A stretch of 23,678 bases of DNA, taken from positions 1 through 23,678 of the forward strand of contig CAJWSU010000019.1 of the NCBI GenBank assembly GCA_913046335.1, read 5' to 3'. Positions 7,204-15,872 of this stretch are shown piece by piece (the stretch's first letter is position 1; each line of letters begins with the position of its first letter). The translations under genes and the position numbers were made by a program. This stretch comes from TMED109 sp002684605 (GTDB lineage: Bacteria > Pseudomonadota > Alphaproteobacteria > TMED109). The notes beneath the pieces were generated by a model. It was not told where the DNA came from. It saw only the letters and a list, made by a program, of their open reading frames with translations, and searched no databases.

Positions 7204-9063
7204 TTGAGACATAGCTCTTCAAAAATCAATAAAAAGAATTTGGAAGATGATTGGTCAAATACAGTAAGATTTGCTGGAGATTCTGGAGACGGAATGCAAC
7301 TTACAGGAGGAAGATTGACCTTCGAAGCTGCTATTTCAGGCATGGGATTAGCAACTTTTCCTGACTATCCTGCAGAAATTAGAGCTCCAGCTGGAACAAC
7401 TTTTGGCGTATCTTCATTTCAAGTGAGATTTGGAGAAGGATTAATTGCCAGCTCTGGAGACCATGCAGATATATTAGTAGCTATGAACCCGGCAGCATTA
7501 AAAGTAAATATAAAAGAAGTTATTCCAGGAGGCCTTGTAATAATAGACAGTAGTAGTTTTACTGATAGAGGTATTAAGAAAGCTGGTTATGATGAAAACC
7601 CATTAACAAATAATTCTTTAGCTGGCTTACAACTGATATCTGCAGATATATCTCATCTTACTATTGAAGCCGTAAAAGAATTTGGGCTAGGAAATAAAGA
7701 TGGGCTTAGATGTAGAAATATGTGGACCTTAGGACTAATTCTATGGATTTTTTCTAAAAGCGTTAATGAAACAACTAATTGGCTAGAAGGTAAGTTCGGA
7801 AAAGATAGTATATTAACTAAAGCTAATATAGCGGCGCTAAATGCAGGTCATAGTTATGCTGAAAATACTGAAGTTTCCGAAGATATAATAAGAAAAGTTA
7901 TTCCAATAACTAAACCTACTCCAGGAAAATGGAAAGCTATTACTGGAGCCGAATCTTTAGCTTTTGGACTAGCTATAGCTGCAAATAAATCAAAAATTAA
8001 TATGACATTGTGTTCATACCCAATCACACCTGCTTCTCCTATTATGCATTACTTAGCTAATTATGAGTTAGAAGGAATAGGTATATTTCAAGCAGAAGAT
8101 GAAATTGCGGCATGCTGCTCTGCTATTGGAGTGTCTTATGCTGGTGGATTGGGCGTTACTTCTAGTTCTGGTCCCGGTATATCTTTAAAGGCTGAAGCAA
8201 TAGGTTTAGCAGTGTCTGTAGAATTACCTTTAATCATTATAAATAGTCAAAGAGCAGGGCCTTCTACTGGTTTACCTACTAGAGCGGAGCAGTCCGATTT
8301 AATGCAAGCTATTTATGGAAGGCATGGTGAAGCTCCATTGGTTGTATTAGCTCCTAAAAGCCCTTCACATTGTTTTGAGATAGCTCAACAAGCTGTCAGA
8401 ATAGCTATTAAATATATGACGCCCGTTATGATCCTTTCTGACGCATATTTAACAAATGCATCAGAACCTTGGCTTATACCCGACACTTCCAAGATTAAGG
8501 AATCTCCTGTCTCTTTTGGGAAAAATCAAGAAAATTATATGCCTTTTGAAAGAGACCCTAAAACATTAGCAAGAAAATGGGTCAAACCAGGGACCGAAGG
8601 AATGGAGCATAGAATAGGTGGATTAGAAAAAGATTCCTTAACAGGCAATATTAGCTATGACCCTGATAACCATGCAAATATGACAGACTTAAGAAAACAA
8701 AAAGTTCAAAGAGTTCAAAAAGAATTAAGTGACATTGTTATTACAGGTCCAAAAAATGGAGATATATTAATAATAGGATGGGGATCTACGAATGGTCCTA
8801 TATCTGAGGCACAAAATACGCTTTCAAAAAGTGGTATGAAAATAGCTCATATACAATTATCATGCCTATGGCCATTATCAGAAAGCTTAAAAAATATAGT
8901 TACACAATATAATCACATAGTAATTGTAGAAATGAATGATGGTCAGCTATTTAATTTACTTAGAGTAGAAATTGCTCCTAATGCAAAATCAATAACGCAA
9001 GTATCTGGCAAACCCTTTAGAGTTGTGGATTTAATAGAAAAGTTTAAAACACTTAATAAATAG
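7204..9063 (+). CDS. korA: 2-oxoacid (2-oxoglutarate):ferredoxin oxidoreductase, fused gamma-alpha subunit
   Basis: With KorB this 619-residue subunit forms a CoA-dependent 2-oxoacid:ferredoxin oxidoreductase, converting 2-oxoglutarate to succinyl-CoA with reduction of ferredoxin (reversible). The gamma domain (about 20-200) starts with VRFAGDSGDGMQLTGG. The alpha domain (about 245-615) has GAESLAFGLAIAANK, the substrate motif YPITPASPI at 272-280, EDEIAACCSAIGVSYAGG at 298-315, TSSSGPGISLKAEAIG at 319-334, QRAGPSTGLPTRAEQSD at 349-365 and a C-terminal transketolase-C-like domain (about 515-615). The gamma-alpha fusion and two-subunit layout are typical of KorAB, not four-subunit pyruvate synthases. 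The start is TTG at 7204, because the gamma motif begins before the first ATG; a weak AGAGA site lies about 8 nt upstream. korB follows after 9 bp. Substrate is inferred from family resemblance. Confidence 0.93.
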   Translation: MRHSSSKINKKNLEDDWSNTVRFAGDSGDGMQLTGGRLTFEAAISGMGLATFPDYPAEIRAPAGTTFGVSSFQVRFGEGLIASSGDHADILVAMNPAALKVNIKEVIPGGLVIIDSSSFTDRGIKKAGYDENPLTNNSLAGLQLISADISHLTIEAVKEFGLGNKDGLRCRNMWTLGLILWIFSKSVNETTNWLEGKFGKDSILTKANIAALNAGHSYAENTEVSEDIIRKVIPITKPTPGKWKAITGAESLAFGLAIAANKSKINMTLCSYPITPASPIMHYLANYELEGIGIFQAEDEIAACCSAIGVSYAGGLGVTSSSGPGISLKAEAIGLAVSVELPLIIINSQRAGPSTGLPTRAEQSDLMQAIYGRHGEAPLVVLAPKSPSHCFEIAQQAVRIAIKYMTPVMILSDAYLTNASEPWLIPDTSKIKESPVSFGKNQENYMPFERDPKTLARKWVKPGTEGMEHRIGGLEKDSLTGNISYDPDNHANMTDLRKQKVQRVQKELSDIVITGPKNGDILIIGWGSTNGPISEAQNTLSKSGMKIAHIQLSCLWPLSESLKNIVTQYNHIVIVEMNDGQLFNLLRVEIAPNAKSITQVSGKPFRVVDLIEKFKTLNK

Positions 9064-9072
9064 GAAAATAAT

Positions 9073-10080
9073 ATGGGTATTAATGAAAAACCGTCACAAC
9101 TTAAACCTGCAGATTATGCTTCAGATCAAGAAGTAAGATGGTGCCCTGGATGTGGCGACTATGCAATTTTAAATGCTGTAAAAAGAACACTTGCAGACAA
9201 TCAAGCAGATAAAAAAAATACCGTATTTGTATCCGGAATAGGCTGTTCATCTAGACTACCTTATTATATGTCAACATATGGATTTCATACTATTCATGGA
9301 AGAGCCCCTGCTTTTGCTACGGGAATAAAAATTACTAACCCCGAGTTAGATGTATGGATTATTACTGGAGATGGAGACTCACTTTCTATCGGAGGCAACC
9401 ATTATATTCATATTTTGAGGCGAAACTTAAATTGCCAAATACTATTATTTAATAATGAAATCTATGGGTTGACTAAAGGTCAAGCCTCTCCAGCATCAAG
9501 AACCGGAACATTATCTCCTACTACTCCACAAGGGTCAATAGAGGCTCCTTTATCTGCATGCGAAGTAGCTTTAAGCTCAGGTGCCACTTTTGTTGCAAGA
9601 GGAGTAGATACAGCTATAAAGCAATTAGTGCCTACACTAAGCGAAGCGAAAAATCATATAGGAACATCTTTAGTAGAAATCTATCAAAACTGTATAGTTT
9701 ATAATGATGATGTTTTTAAATCTTTCACTGATAAATCAGTTGCTATGGAGAAACAAATTCACCTTGAAGATGGCCAGCCCATGCTTTTTGGAGAAGAAAA
9801 ATTAAAAGGACTTGCAATTAATAAAGATTATTCAGCTTTAGAAATTATAGATTTGAAAAAAAACCCAGAAGCTATTAGCAACATTCTAATACATAATAAA
9901 AAAAATAAGACTATTGCATATCTACTTAGCCAAATGGATCAAAACACTATGCCAGTTGCTCTGGGAGTAATCTACTGTATTGAAAAACCTACCCTAGATA
10001 GTAATTATACCAAAAAATTAAATTCTCAGAAAAATAATATCAGAAAAATAATGGAAAAAGGCCAAACTTGGACTATATAA
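9073..10080 (+). CDS. korB: 2-oxoacid (2-oxoglutarate):ferredoxin oxidoreductase, beta subunit
   Basis: This 335-residue subunit binds thiamine diphosphate and a 4Fe-4S cluster. Candidate cluster ligands are C24 and C27 (CPGCGDY), C58 (GIGCSS) and C207 (IYQNC), matching the four-cysteine pattern of 2-oxoacid oxidoreductase beta subunits. The TPP/Mg site is GDGDSLSIGGNH at 99-110 with FNNEIYGLTKGQ at 126-137. HGRAPAFATGIK at 76-87 and SRTGTLSPTTPQGS at 142-155 are further family blocks. The ATG has an AGGAAA ribosome-binding site that overlaps the korA stop 9 bp upstream, so the two subunits are cotranscribed and probably coupled. No separate ferredoxin or delta subunit gene lies beside it. 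Confidence 0.94.
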   Translation: MGINEKPSQLKPADYASDQEVRWCPGCGDYAILNAVKRTLADNQADKKNTVFVSGIGCSSRLPYYMSTYGFHTIHGRAPAFATGIKITNPELDVWIITGDGDSLSIGGNHYIHILRRNLNCQILLFNNEIYGLTKGQASPASRTGTLSPTTPQGSIEAPLSACEVALSSGATFVARGVDTAIKQLVPTLSEAKNHIGTSLVEIYQNCIVYNDDVFKSFTDKSVAMEKQIHLEDGQPMLFGEEKLKGLAINKDYSALEIIDLKKNPEAISNILIHNKKNKTIAYLLSQMDQNTMPVALGVIYCIEKPTLDSNYTKKLNSQKNNIRKIMEKGQTWTI

Positions 10081-10114
10081 AACATAAATTTTAATTCTAA
10101 TATAAGGATATGTT

Positions 10115-10504
10115 ATGTTAAAAATATTATGTATATTTATATATATATTAACTTTAAGTATAAATATTAATTCTGTGTCTTATGCAGAAAGCTCTGTGTC
10201 TCAAGAGGATATTATAACAATTTTTAAAAGATCTATGCAAAAATGGAATATTAACTATGACACATTAGATGAAAATAAATCAGGTGCAGCCTGTATTCCT
10301 TGGAAAGAGTTAGACAAAAGCTTTATTAATCAAGGTGTTTTTTTAGCTCTGGGTTATGGTTTTAACCTATATGATATTAATATTGCAAAAAAGGCTTCTC
10401 TAGAAGGTTGTGAAAATATGAGAAAAAGCTATAAAATAGAGAGTAGCTGCAAATGTGAGATGATATTATATAATGATGATATTTTAGTGGAAATAAAAGA
10501 ATGA
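10115..10504 (+). CDS. Small exported four-cysteine protein of unknown function
   Basis: I do not recognise a named family. The 129-residue precursor has a clear signal peptide (1-24, ending SVSYA before ESSVS). The mature part, about 105 residues, has four cysteines: C60 (GAACIPW), C99 (LEGCENM), C112 and C114 (SSCKCEM). These could form two disulfides in the periplasm. The pattern of an Ala/Leu-rich helix ending in Cys followed by a C-x-C hairpin resembles small secreted domains with stress-type names, but this is only resemblance. The ATG has a TAAGGA ribosome-binding site 6 nt upstream. The end overlaps pmbA by 4 bp (ATGA), so it is translationally coupled to pmbA; it lies 34 bp after korB and may share that transcript. 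Confidence 0.75.
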   Translation: MLKILCIFIYILTLSININSVSYAESSVSQEDIITIFKRSMQKWNINYDTLDENKSGAACIPWKELDKSFINQGVFLALGYGFNLYDINIAKKASLEGCENMRKSYKIESSCKCEMILYNDDILVEIKE

Positions 10505-11811
10505 GTGATACAATAGAAAATAGTTTAAACTTATTGCTCGATACAGCTAAAAAATTAGGTGCTGAAAGTGCATCTGTAATGGGAGGTGAAAACACTTCTA
10601 TAAATGTGGCTGCAAGGCTCGGAAAGCTTGAAAATATTGAAAGAAATGAATCTAAAAGTATAGGGTTACAAATAATCGATAATAAAAGAAAAGTGAATTT
10701 ATCCAGTACAAATTTTAATAAAGATGCACTTATAGAATTAGTAGAATCAGCTATGTCTATGATTAAATCTATACCAGAAGATGAATTTTGTGGCCTAGCT
10801 GATAAAGAGATGCTCTATAAGGGCAACTTAGATCTAGACCTTGTGGATAATTATATTCCAGAAAATGATCTGTTACTTAAAAGCTCTATAGAAGCGGAAG
10901 ATAGTGCATTAAGTATAAATGGAGTAACAAACTCTGAAGGAGCATCGTCTTCTTACTCTAAAAATAAAATATTTTTGGCCACCTCTGATGGGTTTTATAA
11001 TTATAAAGAAAAAACTAACTATTCTAATAGTATTTCTGTAATTGCGGGTAAAGGTACAAAAATGGAAAGAGATTATGAGTACCAATCAAAAATTCATAAT
11101 AAAGATCTAGATGCACCTAAAACTATTGGAGAAATTGCTGCCAATAGGGCTGTTTCAAGGTTAAATCCCAAAAAAGTTAAAAGTAATTCCGTACCCATAA
11201 TTTTTGATCCTAGAGTATCAGGAAGTTTATTATCATTATTTACTAGTGGTATTTCAGGACAAGCCGTAGCTAGAGGCACATCTTTTTTAAAAGACAAAAT
11301 GAAAAAAAATATATTTAAAAAAGATATTCAAATTATAGATGATCCACATGTATTACGTGGCCCAGGGTCAAGAACATTTGACGGAGAAGGAGTAGAATCA
11401 AAAAAAATAAAAATTGTAGAAAATGGAGTTTTAAAATCATGGCTATTAAGCTCTCAATCTGCAAGGCAATTAAATTTAAGAACTACAGGGCATAGTAGCG
11501 GCGTATCCAACTTATATATGGAGCCGGGTGATAAAACTAATACAGAACTTTTATCTTCAATCAAAGAAGGTTTTTATGTAACAGAAATGATGGGAATGTC
11601 ATTTAACCAAGTAACAGGAGATTATAGTAGAGGAGCTACTGGATTTTGGATCGAAAAAGGACAAAAAACTTATCCTGTAAGTGAAGTTACAATAGCCGGA
11701 AATATCATAGATATGTATAGTATGCTTACGCCTGCATCAGATTTAAAATTAATTACAGGTATGGACGCTCCTACTATTTTAATTGAAAAAATGATGGTAG
11801 CTGGATTATAA
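10501..11811 (+). CDS. pmbA: PmbA/TldE-family metalloprotease-like protein
   Basis: This 436-residue protein is the TldE/PmbA half of the TldD/TldE system, which in Escherichia coli degrades unfolded peptides and matures microcin B17. Family features are the N-terminal ARLGKLENIERNESKSIGL (about 38-56), central NRAVSRLNPKKVKS and SGQAVARGTSFL, and the conserved block GPGSRTFDGEGV with GVLKSWLLSSQSARQ and TTGHSSGV. The zinc motif HExxxH of TldD is absent, as expected for PmbA. No tldD is visible in this window, so the catalytic partner must be elsewhere or missing. The start ATG overlaps the stop of the small exported protein by 4 bp. Placement before waaA-lpxK is an arrangement I recall from Alphaproteobacteria. 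Confidence 0.92.
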   Translation: MSDTIENSLNLLLDTAKKLGAESASVMGGENTSINVAARLGKLENIERNESKSIGLQIIDNKRKVNLSSTNFNKDALIELVESAMSMIKSIPEDEFCGLADKEMLYKGNLDLDLVDNYIPENDLLLKSSIEAEDSALSINGVTNSEGASSSYSKNKIFLATSDGFYNYKEKTNYSNSISVIAGKGTKMERDYEYQSKIHNKDLDAPKTIGEIAANRAVSRLNPKKVKSNSVPIIFDPRVSGSLLSLFTSGISGQAVARGTSFLKDKMKKNIFKKDIQIIDDPHVLRGPGSRTFDGEGVESKKIKIVENGVLKSWLLSSQSARQLNLRTTGHSSGVSNLYMEPGDKTNTELLSSIKEGFYVTEMMGMSFNQVTGDYSRGATGFWIEKGQKTYPVSEVTIAGNIIDMYSMLTPASDLKLITGMDAPTILIEKMMVAGL

Positions 11812-11847
11812 TAAAATTAAATTTATAATAAAAGGAAGACCTTTATT

Positions 11848-13146
11848 TTGCTATCCGTCCTCCTCGTAAAAATATATTATATCATATGGTTACTTCTTAC
11901 GCCTTTTATACCCTTAATATTAATTTATAGGGCTATACAAGGTAAGGAAAAAATTAATAGAATAAATGAAAGAATAGGCTTTGCAAGAATAAGAAGACCA
12001 AAAAGTAAATTAGTCTGGATAAATGCTGCTAGCGTCGGAGAATTAAGATCAACTATTCCTTTAATAAAAAGGCTTATTAAAGAAGATGTAATAGTTCTAA
12101 TAACTACTGTTACAGTTACTAGTGCAATGCACATACACTCTATTTTAAAAGATATTGGCAATAAAAATATAATTCATCAATTTTCTCCTATTGATCACCC
12201 TTTATTTATAAAGGTTTTTATTAATCATTGGAAACCTAGCTTATTAATTCTCATTGAGTCAGAAATATGGCCTAATATCATAATAAAAAGCTATAAAAAA
12301 TATATTCCTTTAATATTATTACAGGGAAGGATGTCAGAAAGATCATATAGAAAATGGCTTATTATTAAACCTGTATCAAAATATATATACAATAAGTTCT
12401 CTCTTATAGTTGCTCAAGATTTAACTAATGGAAATCGTTATAAAAAATTAGGAGGAAATAATATTATATCAGGCATAAACCTTAAAAATGGTATTGCAGC
12501 AAATCATATGAATAAAAAAAAGGAAGAAAAAATAATACATATGACTAATAAAAGACCAATATTACTTTTTGCTAGTACGCATGATAAAATAGAAGATCAA
12601 GCAGCCGTTATTTCACATATAGAAGCAAAAAAATATAGTGCGAACTTATTAACAATAATTGTTCCAAGACATACAAAAATGATTAAAAATATAATATCAT
12701 TAGCAGAAGATTATAAACTTAAAATAAAAATTCGTAGCAAGGATCAAATACCAGATGATAGTACAGAAATATATATTGCTGATACTATCGGGGAGCTTGG
12801 GAGCTTTATGAAAATTTGTGATATTTGTTTTATTGGTGGCAGTTTATCTCCTAAAGGAGGGCACAATTTAATTGAACCCGCATTAGAAAAATGTGCAATA
12901 ATTTATGGACCTGATGTAAGCAACCATAAAAATACTTCCAATATACTATTAAAAGAAAATGCAGCAATTCAAATAAATAATATTAATGAATTAAAGGTTG
13001 AAATAAGTAAATTAATAAAAGATAAAGAAAAAATTATAACAATGGCAAATACAGCATACATAGTAATTAATAATATTCCTGACCCAAGTACTATATTAGT
13101 AAATAAAATCAAACCATATTTAAAAGGTTCTGGAGAGCAAGTTTGA
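11848..13146 (+). CDS. waaA: 3-deoxy-D-manno-octulosonic acid (Kdo) transferase
   Basis: This 432-residue enzyme moves Kdo from CMP-Kdo to the lipid A precursor at the inner face of the inner membrane. An N-terminal membrane helix (about 6-28, YYIIWLLLTPFIPLILIY) is followed by ERIGFARIRRP and the acceptor-side motif INAASVGELR at 58-67, with E65 the expected catalytic base. ESEIWPN at 137-143 and LLQGRMSERSYRKW at 157-170 follow. The GT-B C-terminal half holds FASTHDKIEDQA, VPRHTKM, DTIGELGSFMK and FIGGSLSPKGGHNLIEPA, the last being the CMP-Kdo site. The start is TTG at 11848, with an AAAGGAAGA ribosome-binding site about 10 nt upstream. It overlaps lpxK by 4 bp, forming a lipid A operon with it. 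Confidence 0.95.
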   Translation: MLSVLLVKIYYIIWLLLTPFIPLILIYRAIQGKEKINRINERIGFARIRRPKSKLVWINAASVGELRSTIPLIKRLIKEDVIVLITTVTVTSAMHIHSILKDIGNKNIIHQFSPIDHPLFIKVFINHWKPSLLILIESEIWPNIIIKSYKKYIPLILLQGRMSERSYRKWLIIKPVSKYIYNKFSLIVAQDLTNGNRYKKLGGNNIISGINLKNGIAANHMNKKKEEKIIHMTNKRPILLFASTHDKIEDQAAVISHIEAKKYSANLLTIIVPRHTKMIKNIISLAEDYKLKIKIRSKDQIPDDSTEIYIADTIGELGSFMKICDICFIGGSLSPKGGHNLIEPALEKCAIIYGPDVSNHKNTSNILLKENAAIQINNINELKVEISKLIKDKEKIITMANTAYIVINNIPDPSTILVNKIKPYLKGSGEQV

Positions 13147-14114
13147 AAACACCTGATTTTTGGAAAAATAAAAATAGCTTTATATCTATACTATTAATTC
13201 CTTTATCCTATATATGGCAATTAGGTAATATTTTAAACACTAAAAAAAAGCAAAAATTTAATATACCTATTATCATAATTGGTAATGTTGTTGCTGGAGG
13301 AGCAGGTAAGACTCCTACTGTGATTTCAATAGCGAATAAATTAATAAGCTCGAATATAAAAGTACATATTATCTTAAAAGGCTATAAAAGCGCAGCAAAA
13401 GAAAGTATTCAAGTAAATACTAAAATGCATACATATAAAGACGTAGGTGACGAGGCAATAATATGTTCAAAGGTAGCTCCTACCTGGGTAGGTAAAAGTA
13501 GAATAGCTAGTATTAACAATGCTTCCAATAATGGCGCCGATCTAGTCATTTTAGATGATGGTTTGCAGGACTCTAGTATAGAGTCTGATTTAAATATACT
13601 AGTTTTTAGTGGCTCTCAAGGTATAGGAAATGGAAGAATAATTCCTTCTGGTCCTATGCGAGAATATTTATCAAAAGCTGTAGATAAATCTGATTTAGCA
13701 ATAATAATTGAGGAAGATAAAAATAATATTAAAGAATTAATTATTAAAAATATTCCTGTAGTTAATGCTAACCTAAAAATAGCAGATAAGGATTTAAATA
13801 ATTTTAAAAAAAAGAAAGTAATGGCTTTTTGTGGTATAGGCTACCCAGAAAAATTCTACAAAACTTTAGAAAAAATTGAATGTGAAATAATGCAAACTAA
13901 ATCTTACCCTGATCACTACGCATATTCCAAAAAAGATATTGAATATTTACTTAATCAATCACAAAATATAAATGCTTTATTAGTAACAACTGAAAAAGAT
14001 TATGTAAAAATCCCTAAAGAATATAAAAATAGAATTTATTTTTTTCCAATTAGCATTGAATTTAATGATTATAGTATAATAGATAAATTTTTATTATCTA
14101 TTATGAAAAGTTAA
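13143..14114 (+). CDS. lpxK: Tetraacyldisaccharide 4'-kinase (LpxK)
   Basis: This 323-residue inner-membrane P-loop kinase phosphorylates the 4' position of tetraacyldisaccharide 1-phosphate to make lipid IVA. The Walker A loop is GNVVAGGAGKTPT at 47-59 with K56. VGDEAI at 101-106, LDDGLQDSSIESDL at 137-150 and GNGRIIPSGPMREYL at 162-176 are the LpxK-specific blocks; YPDHYAYSKKDIEYL and LLVTTEKDYVKIP lie near the C terminus. The DNA encodes TTG at 13143 as start, inside the sequence TTGA whose TGA is the waaA stop; a GGAG site 7 nt upstream supports it. Overlap with waaA implies translational coupling. lpxL follows after 11 bp. Confidence 0.95.
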   Translation: MKTPDFWKNKNSFISILLIPLSYIWQLGNILNTKKKQKFNIPIIIIGNVVAGGAGKTPTVISIANKLISSNIKVHIILKGYKSAAKESIQVNTKMHTYKDVGDEAIICSKVAPTWVGKSRIASINNASNNGADLVILDDGLQDSSIESDLNILVFSGSQGIGNGRIIPSGPMREYLSKAVDKSDLAIIIEEDKNNIKELIIKNIPVVNANLKIADKDLNNFKKKKVMAFCGIGYPEKFYKTLEKIECEIMQTKSYPDHYAYSKKDIEYLLNQSQNINALLVTTEKDYVKIPKEYKNRIYFFPISIEFNDYSIIDKFLLSIMKS

Positions 14115-14125
14115 AATTAAAAATT

Positions 14126-15028
14126 ATGAACTCATTATTTAGATATACTATTAATATAATAGAAGCTTTCTTTCTTTGTTTATGGATTATAATATGTCGA
14201 TTAATAGGAATTGATTTAGCATCGAGCTTAGGTTCTAAAATTGTAAAAATTATAGGGCCACTATCTAAGTTTGATAAAAGAGCAGAAATTAATATAAAAA
14301 AAATATTTCCTACACTTAATGCTATTGAACAAAAAAATATTAAAAAAAATATGTGGGATAATTTAGGTCGAAACCTTGGTGAGTTTTCTTTTGCAAATAG
14401 ACTTAACCCCTATAATAACCAAAGCATAAATTCTTATAAAAATAAACCTAGGTTTATAATTGAAGGGCAGAAATATATAGATGATATTTGTAAGATGAAA
14501 ACGGGCGCTATATTTTTTAGCGCTCATATAGGTAACTGGGAAATCTGTCCACTAATTTTAAGTGGTAAAAATTTAAAAGTTACTAGTATATATAGACATG
14601 CAAACAACCCATTAAACGAAAAAATTATACAATGGTTAAGAAAAGGAATATCAATTTATGCTCCTAAAGGGCCTGGTGGAGCAAAAACACTTTTTAAAGT
14701 ATTAAGGAATAAAGAATTTGCAGCAATACTTGCGGATCAAAAATTAAATGAAGGTAAATTAATAAACTTTCTAGGGCAGCCCGCCAAAACAGCTACAGCT
14801 ATAGGTGAACTAGCTATAAAATTATCTATTCCAATTGTTCCTATTCACGTGCAGAGAATAAATGGGGCTACATTTAAATATATAATTGAAAAACCTATAA
14901 TGAACAAAAAAGATAATGATAATCATGATGAGGAGTTAATTAAACTTCTTAACACCATTAACAAAACATTAGAAAATTGGGTTCTAAAATGTCCTGAACA
15001 ATGGTTGTGGATTCATAATAGATGGTAA
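14126..15028 (+). CDS. lpxL: Lipid A biosynthesis late acyltransferase (LpxL/HtrB family)
   Basis: This 300-residue lysophospholipid-acyltransferase-family protein adds a secondary acyl chain to Kdo2-lipid IVA at the inner membrane. An N-terminal membrane segment lies at about 9-28. The catalytic HxxxxE motif is H134-E139 in SAHIGNWEI. Further blocks are YRHANNPLNEKIIQWLRKG, ISIYAPKGPGGAKTLFKVLR, ILADQKLNEGKLINFLGQPA and the C-terminal PEQWLWIHNRW. Membership is certain; whether it acts as LpxL (first) or LpxM (second) cannot be told from sequence alone. It is the last gene of the waaA-lpxK-lpxL run, has no obvious ribosome-binding site, and ends 7 bp from the convergent M23 peptidase gene. 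Confidence 0.9.
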   Translation: MNSLFRYTINIIEAFFLCLWIIICRLIGIDLASSLGSKIVKIIGPLSKFDKRAEINIKKIFPTLNAIEQKNIKKNMWDNLGRNLGEFSFANRLNPYNNQSINSYKNKPRFIIEGQKYIDDICKMKTGAIFFSAHIGNWEICPLILSGKNLKVTSIYRHANNPLNEKIIQWLRKGISIYAPKGPGGAKTLFKVLRNKEFAAILADQKLNEGKLINFLGQPAKTATAIGELAIKLSIPIVPIHVQRINGATFKYIIEKPIMNKKDNDNHDEELIKLLNTINKTLENWVLKCPEQWLWIHNRW

Positions 15029-15035
15029 TATTAAA

Positions 15036-15872
15036 TTACTTAAATACTTGTAAATATTGAGGATCTATCCTTTTACCATTTAACTCAGCACCCCAATGTA
15101 AATGGGGTCCAGTTACTCTACCTGTTGCACCTACTTTACCGATCTGCTCTCCTTTTTTTACAAAATCTCCCATAGATACGGAGATCTTGCTTAAATGCAA
15201 ATATGAGGTTGTTAAACCTTGTCCATGAGCAATGATAATAGTGCCTCCGCTGTAATATAAATCATTATCAGTAAATACAATGATTCCATCCATGGGCGAT
15301 AATACTTCGTGTCCTTTAGGCAAAGCTATATCAATCCCATAGTGAGGACTTCTGGGCTTGCCATTTAATATTCTCTGACTTCCATATTCTCCAGACTTTG
15401 GACCGATAGCAGGCAAAATAAATCCATTATTAAAATATGTATTATTTATTAAAATAGCTTTTTTTCTAGACTCTTTTACTTTTTTTCTTTCCGCATAAAT
15501 CCTATTAGTTACAGATTCAGGAGGAGTAACTTTATCTTTTTGAATACCATTAATTCTTTGCACCTTATATGTTCTTTTTTTTACATTTAATTCTATTATT
15601 TCAATTAATTTGCTTTGTTTATATATTTCTAGAATCTGTATAATTTTTGGCATACGTTCAAAACCAATTAAAAATAAGCCCGTATCAGATACTTGCACTT
15701 CAATTCCATCTAATGTAACTTTAATACCTGGAATAGACTGTACTACTATTAATCCTCCGGCAATTACTTCTCCTTTTATAGAAGATTCTGCATTAACTTT
15801 ATGTATAGAAACTACAAGGCAGAAAAAAAATGCCATCGTAATCACTTTAAATATATATTGGCTAGCTATCAT
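15036..15872 (-). CDS. Exported M23-family peptidoglycan metallopeptidase
   Basis: The 278-residue precursor has a signal peptide (about 1-28, ending HKVNA) and a small beta-rich N-terminal region (30-105). A charged linker (about 110-140) follows, then a LytM/M23 domain at about 158-275. Zinc ligands are H177 and D181 (HYGIDIA) and H259 in GPHLHWG at 255-261; H257 and H226 (YLHLS) are the other active-site histidines. EYGSQRILNGKPRSPHYGID is the typical loop of this subfamily. All residues are intact, so it is probably an active endopeptidase cutting peptidoglycan cross-links in the periplasm. The ATG lies inside the end of xseA (11-bp overlap), so it is read from the xseA transcript. No strong ribosome-binding site is visible. 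Confidence 0.9.
   Translation of the reverse strand: MIASQYIFKVITMAFFFCLVVSIHKVNAESSIKGEVIAGGLIVVQSIPGIKVTLDGIEVQVSDTGLFLIGFERMPKIIQILEIYKQSKLIEIIELNVKKRTYKVQRINGIQKDKVTPPESVTNRIYAERKKVKESRKKAILINNTYFNNGFILPAIGPKSGEYGSQRILNGKPRSPHYGIDIALPKGHEVLSPMDGIIVFTDNDLYYSGGTIIIAHGQGLTTSYLHLSKISVSMGDFVKKGEQIGKVGATGRVTGPHLHWGAELNGKRIDPQYLQVFK

Noticed and set aside
7204..10080. Pyruvate:ferredoxin oxidoreductase instead of KorAB
   Set aside because: The gamma-alpha fusion with a single beta subunit and the sequence blocks fit the 2-oxoglutarate type better; no delta (2x4Fe-4S) subunit is present. Substrate is still not proven.
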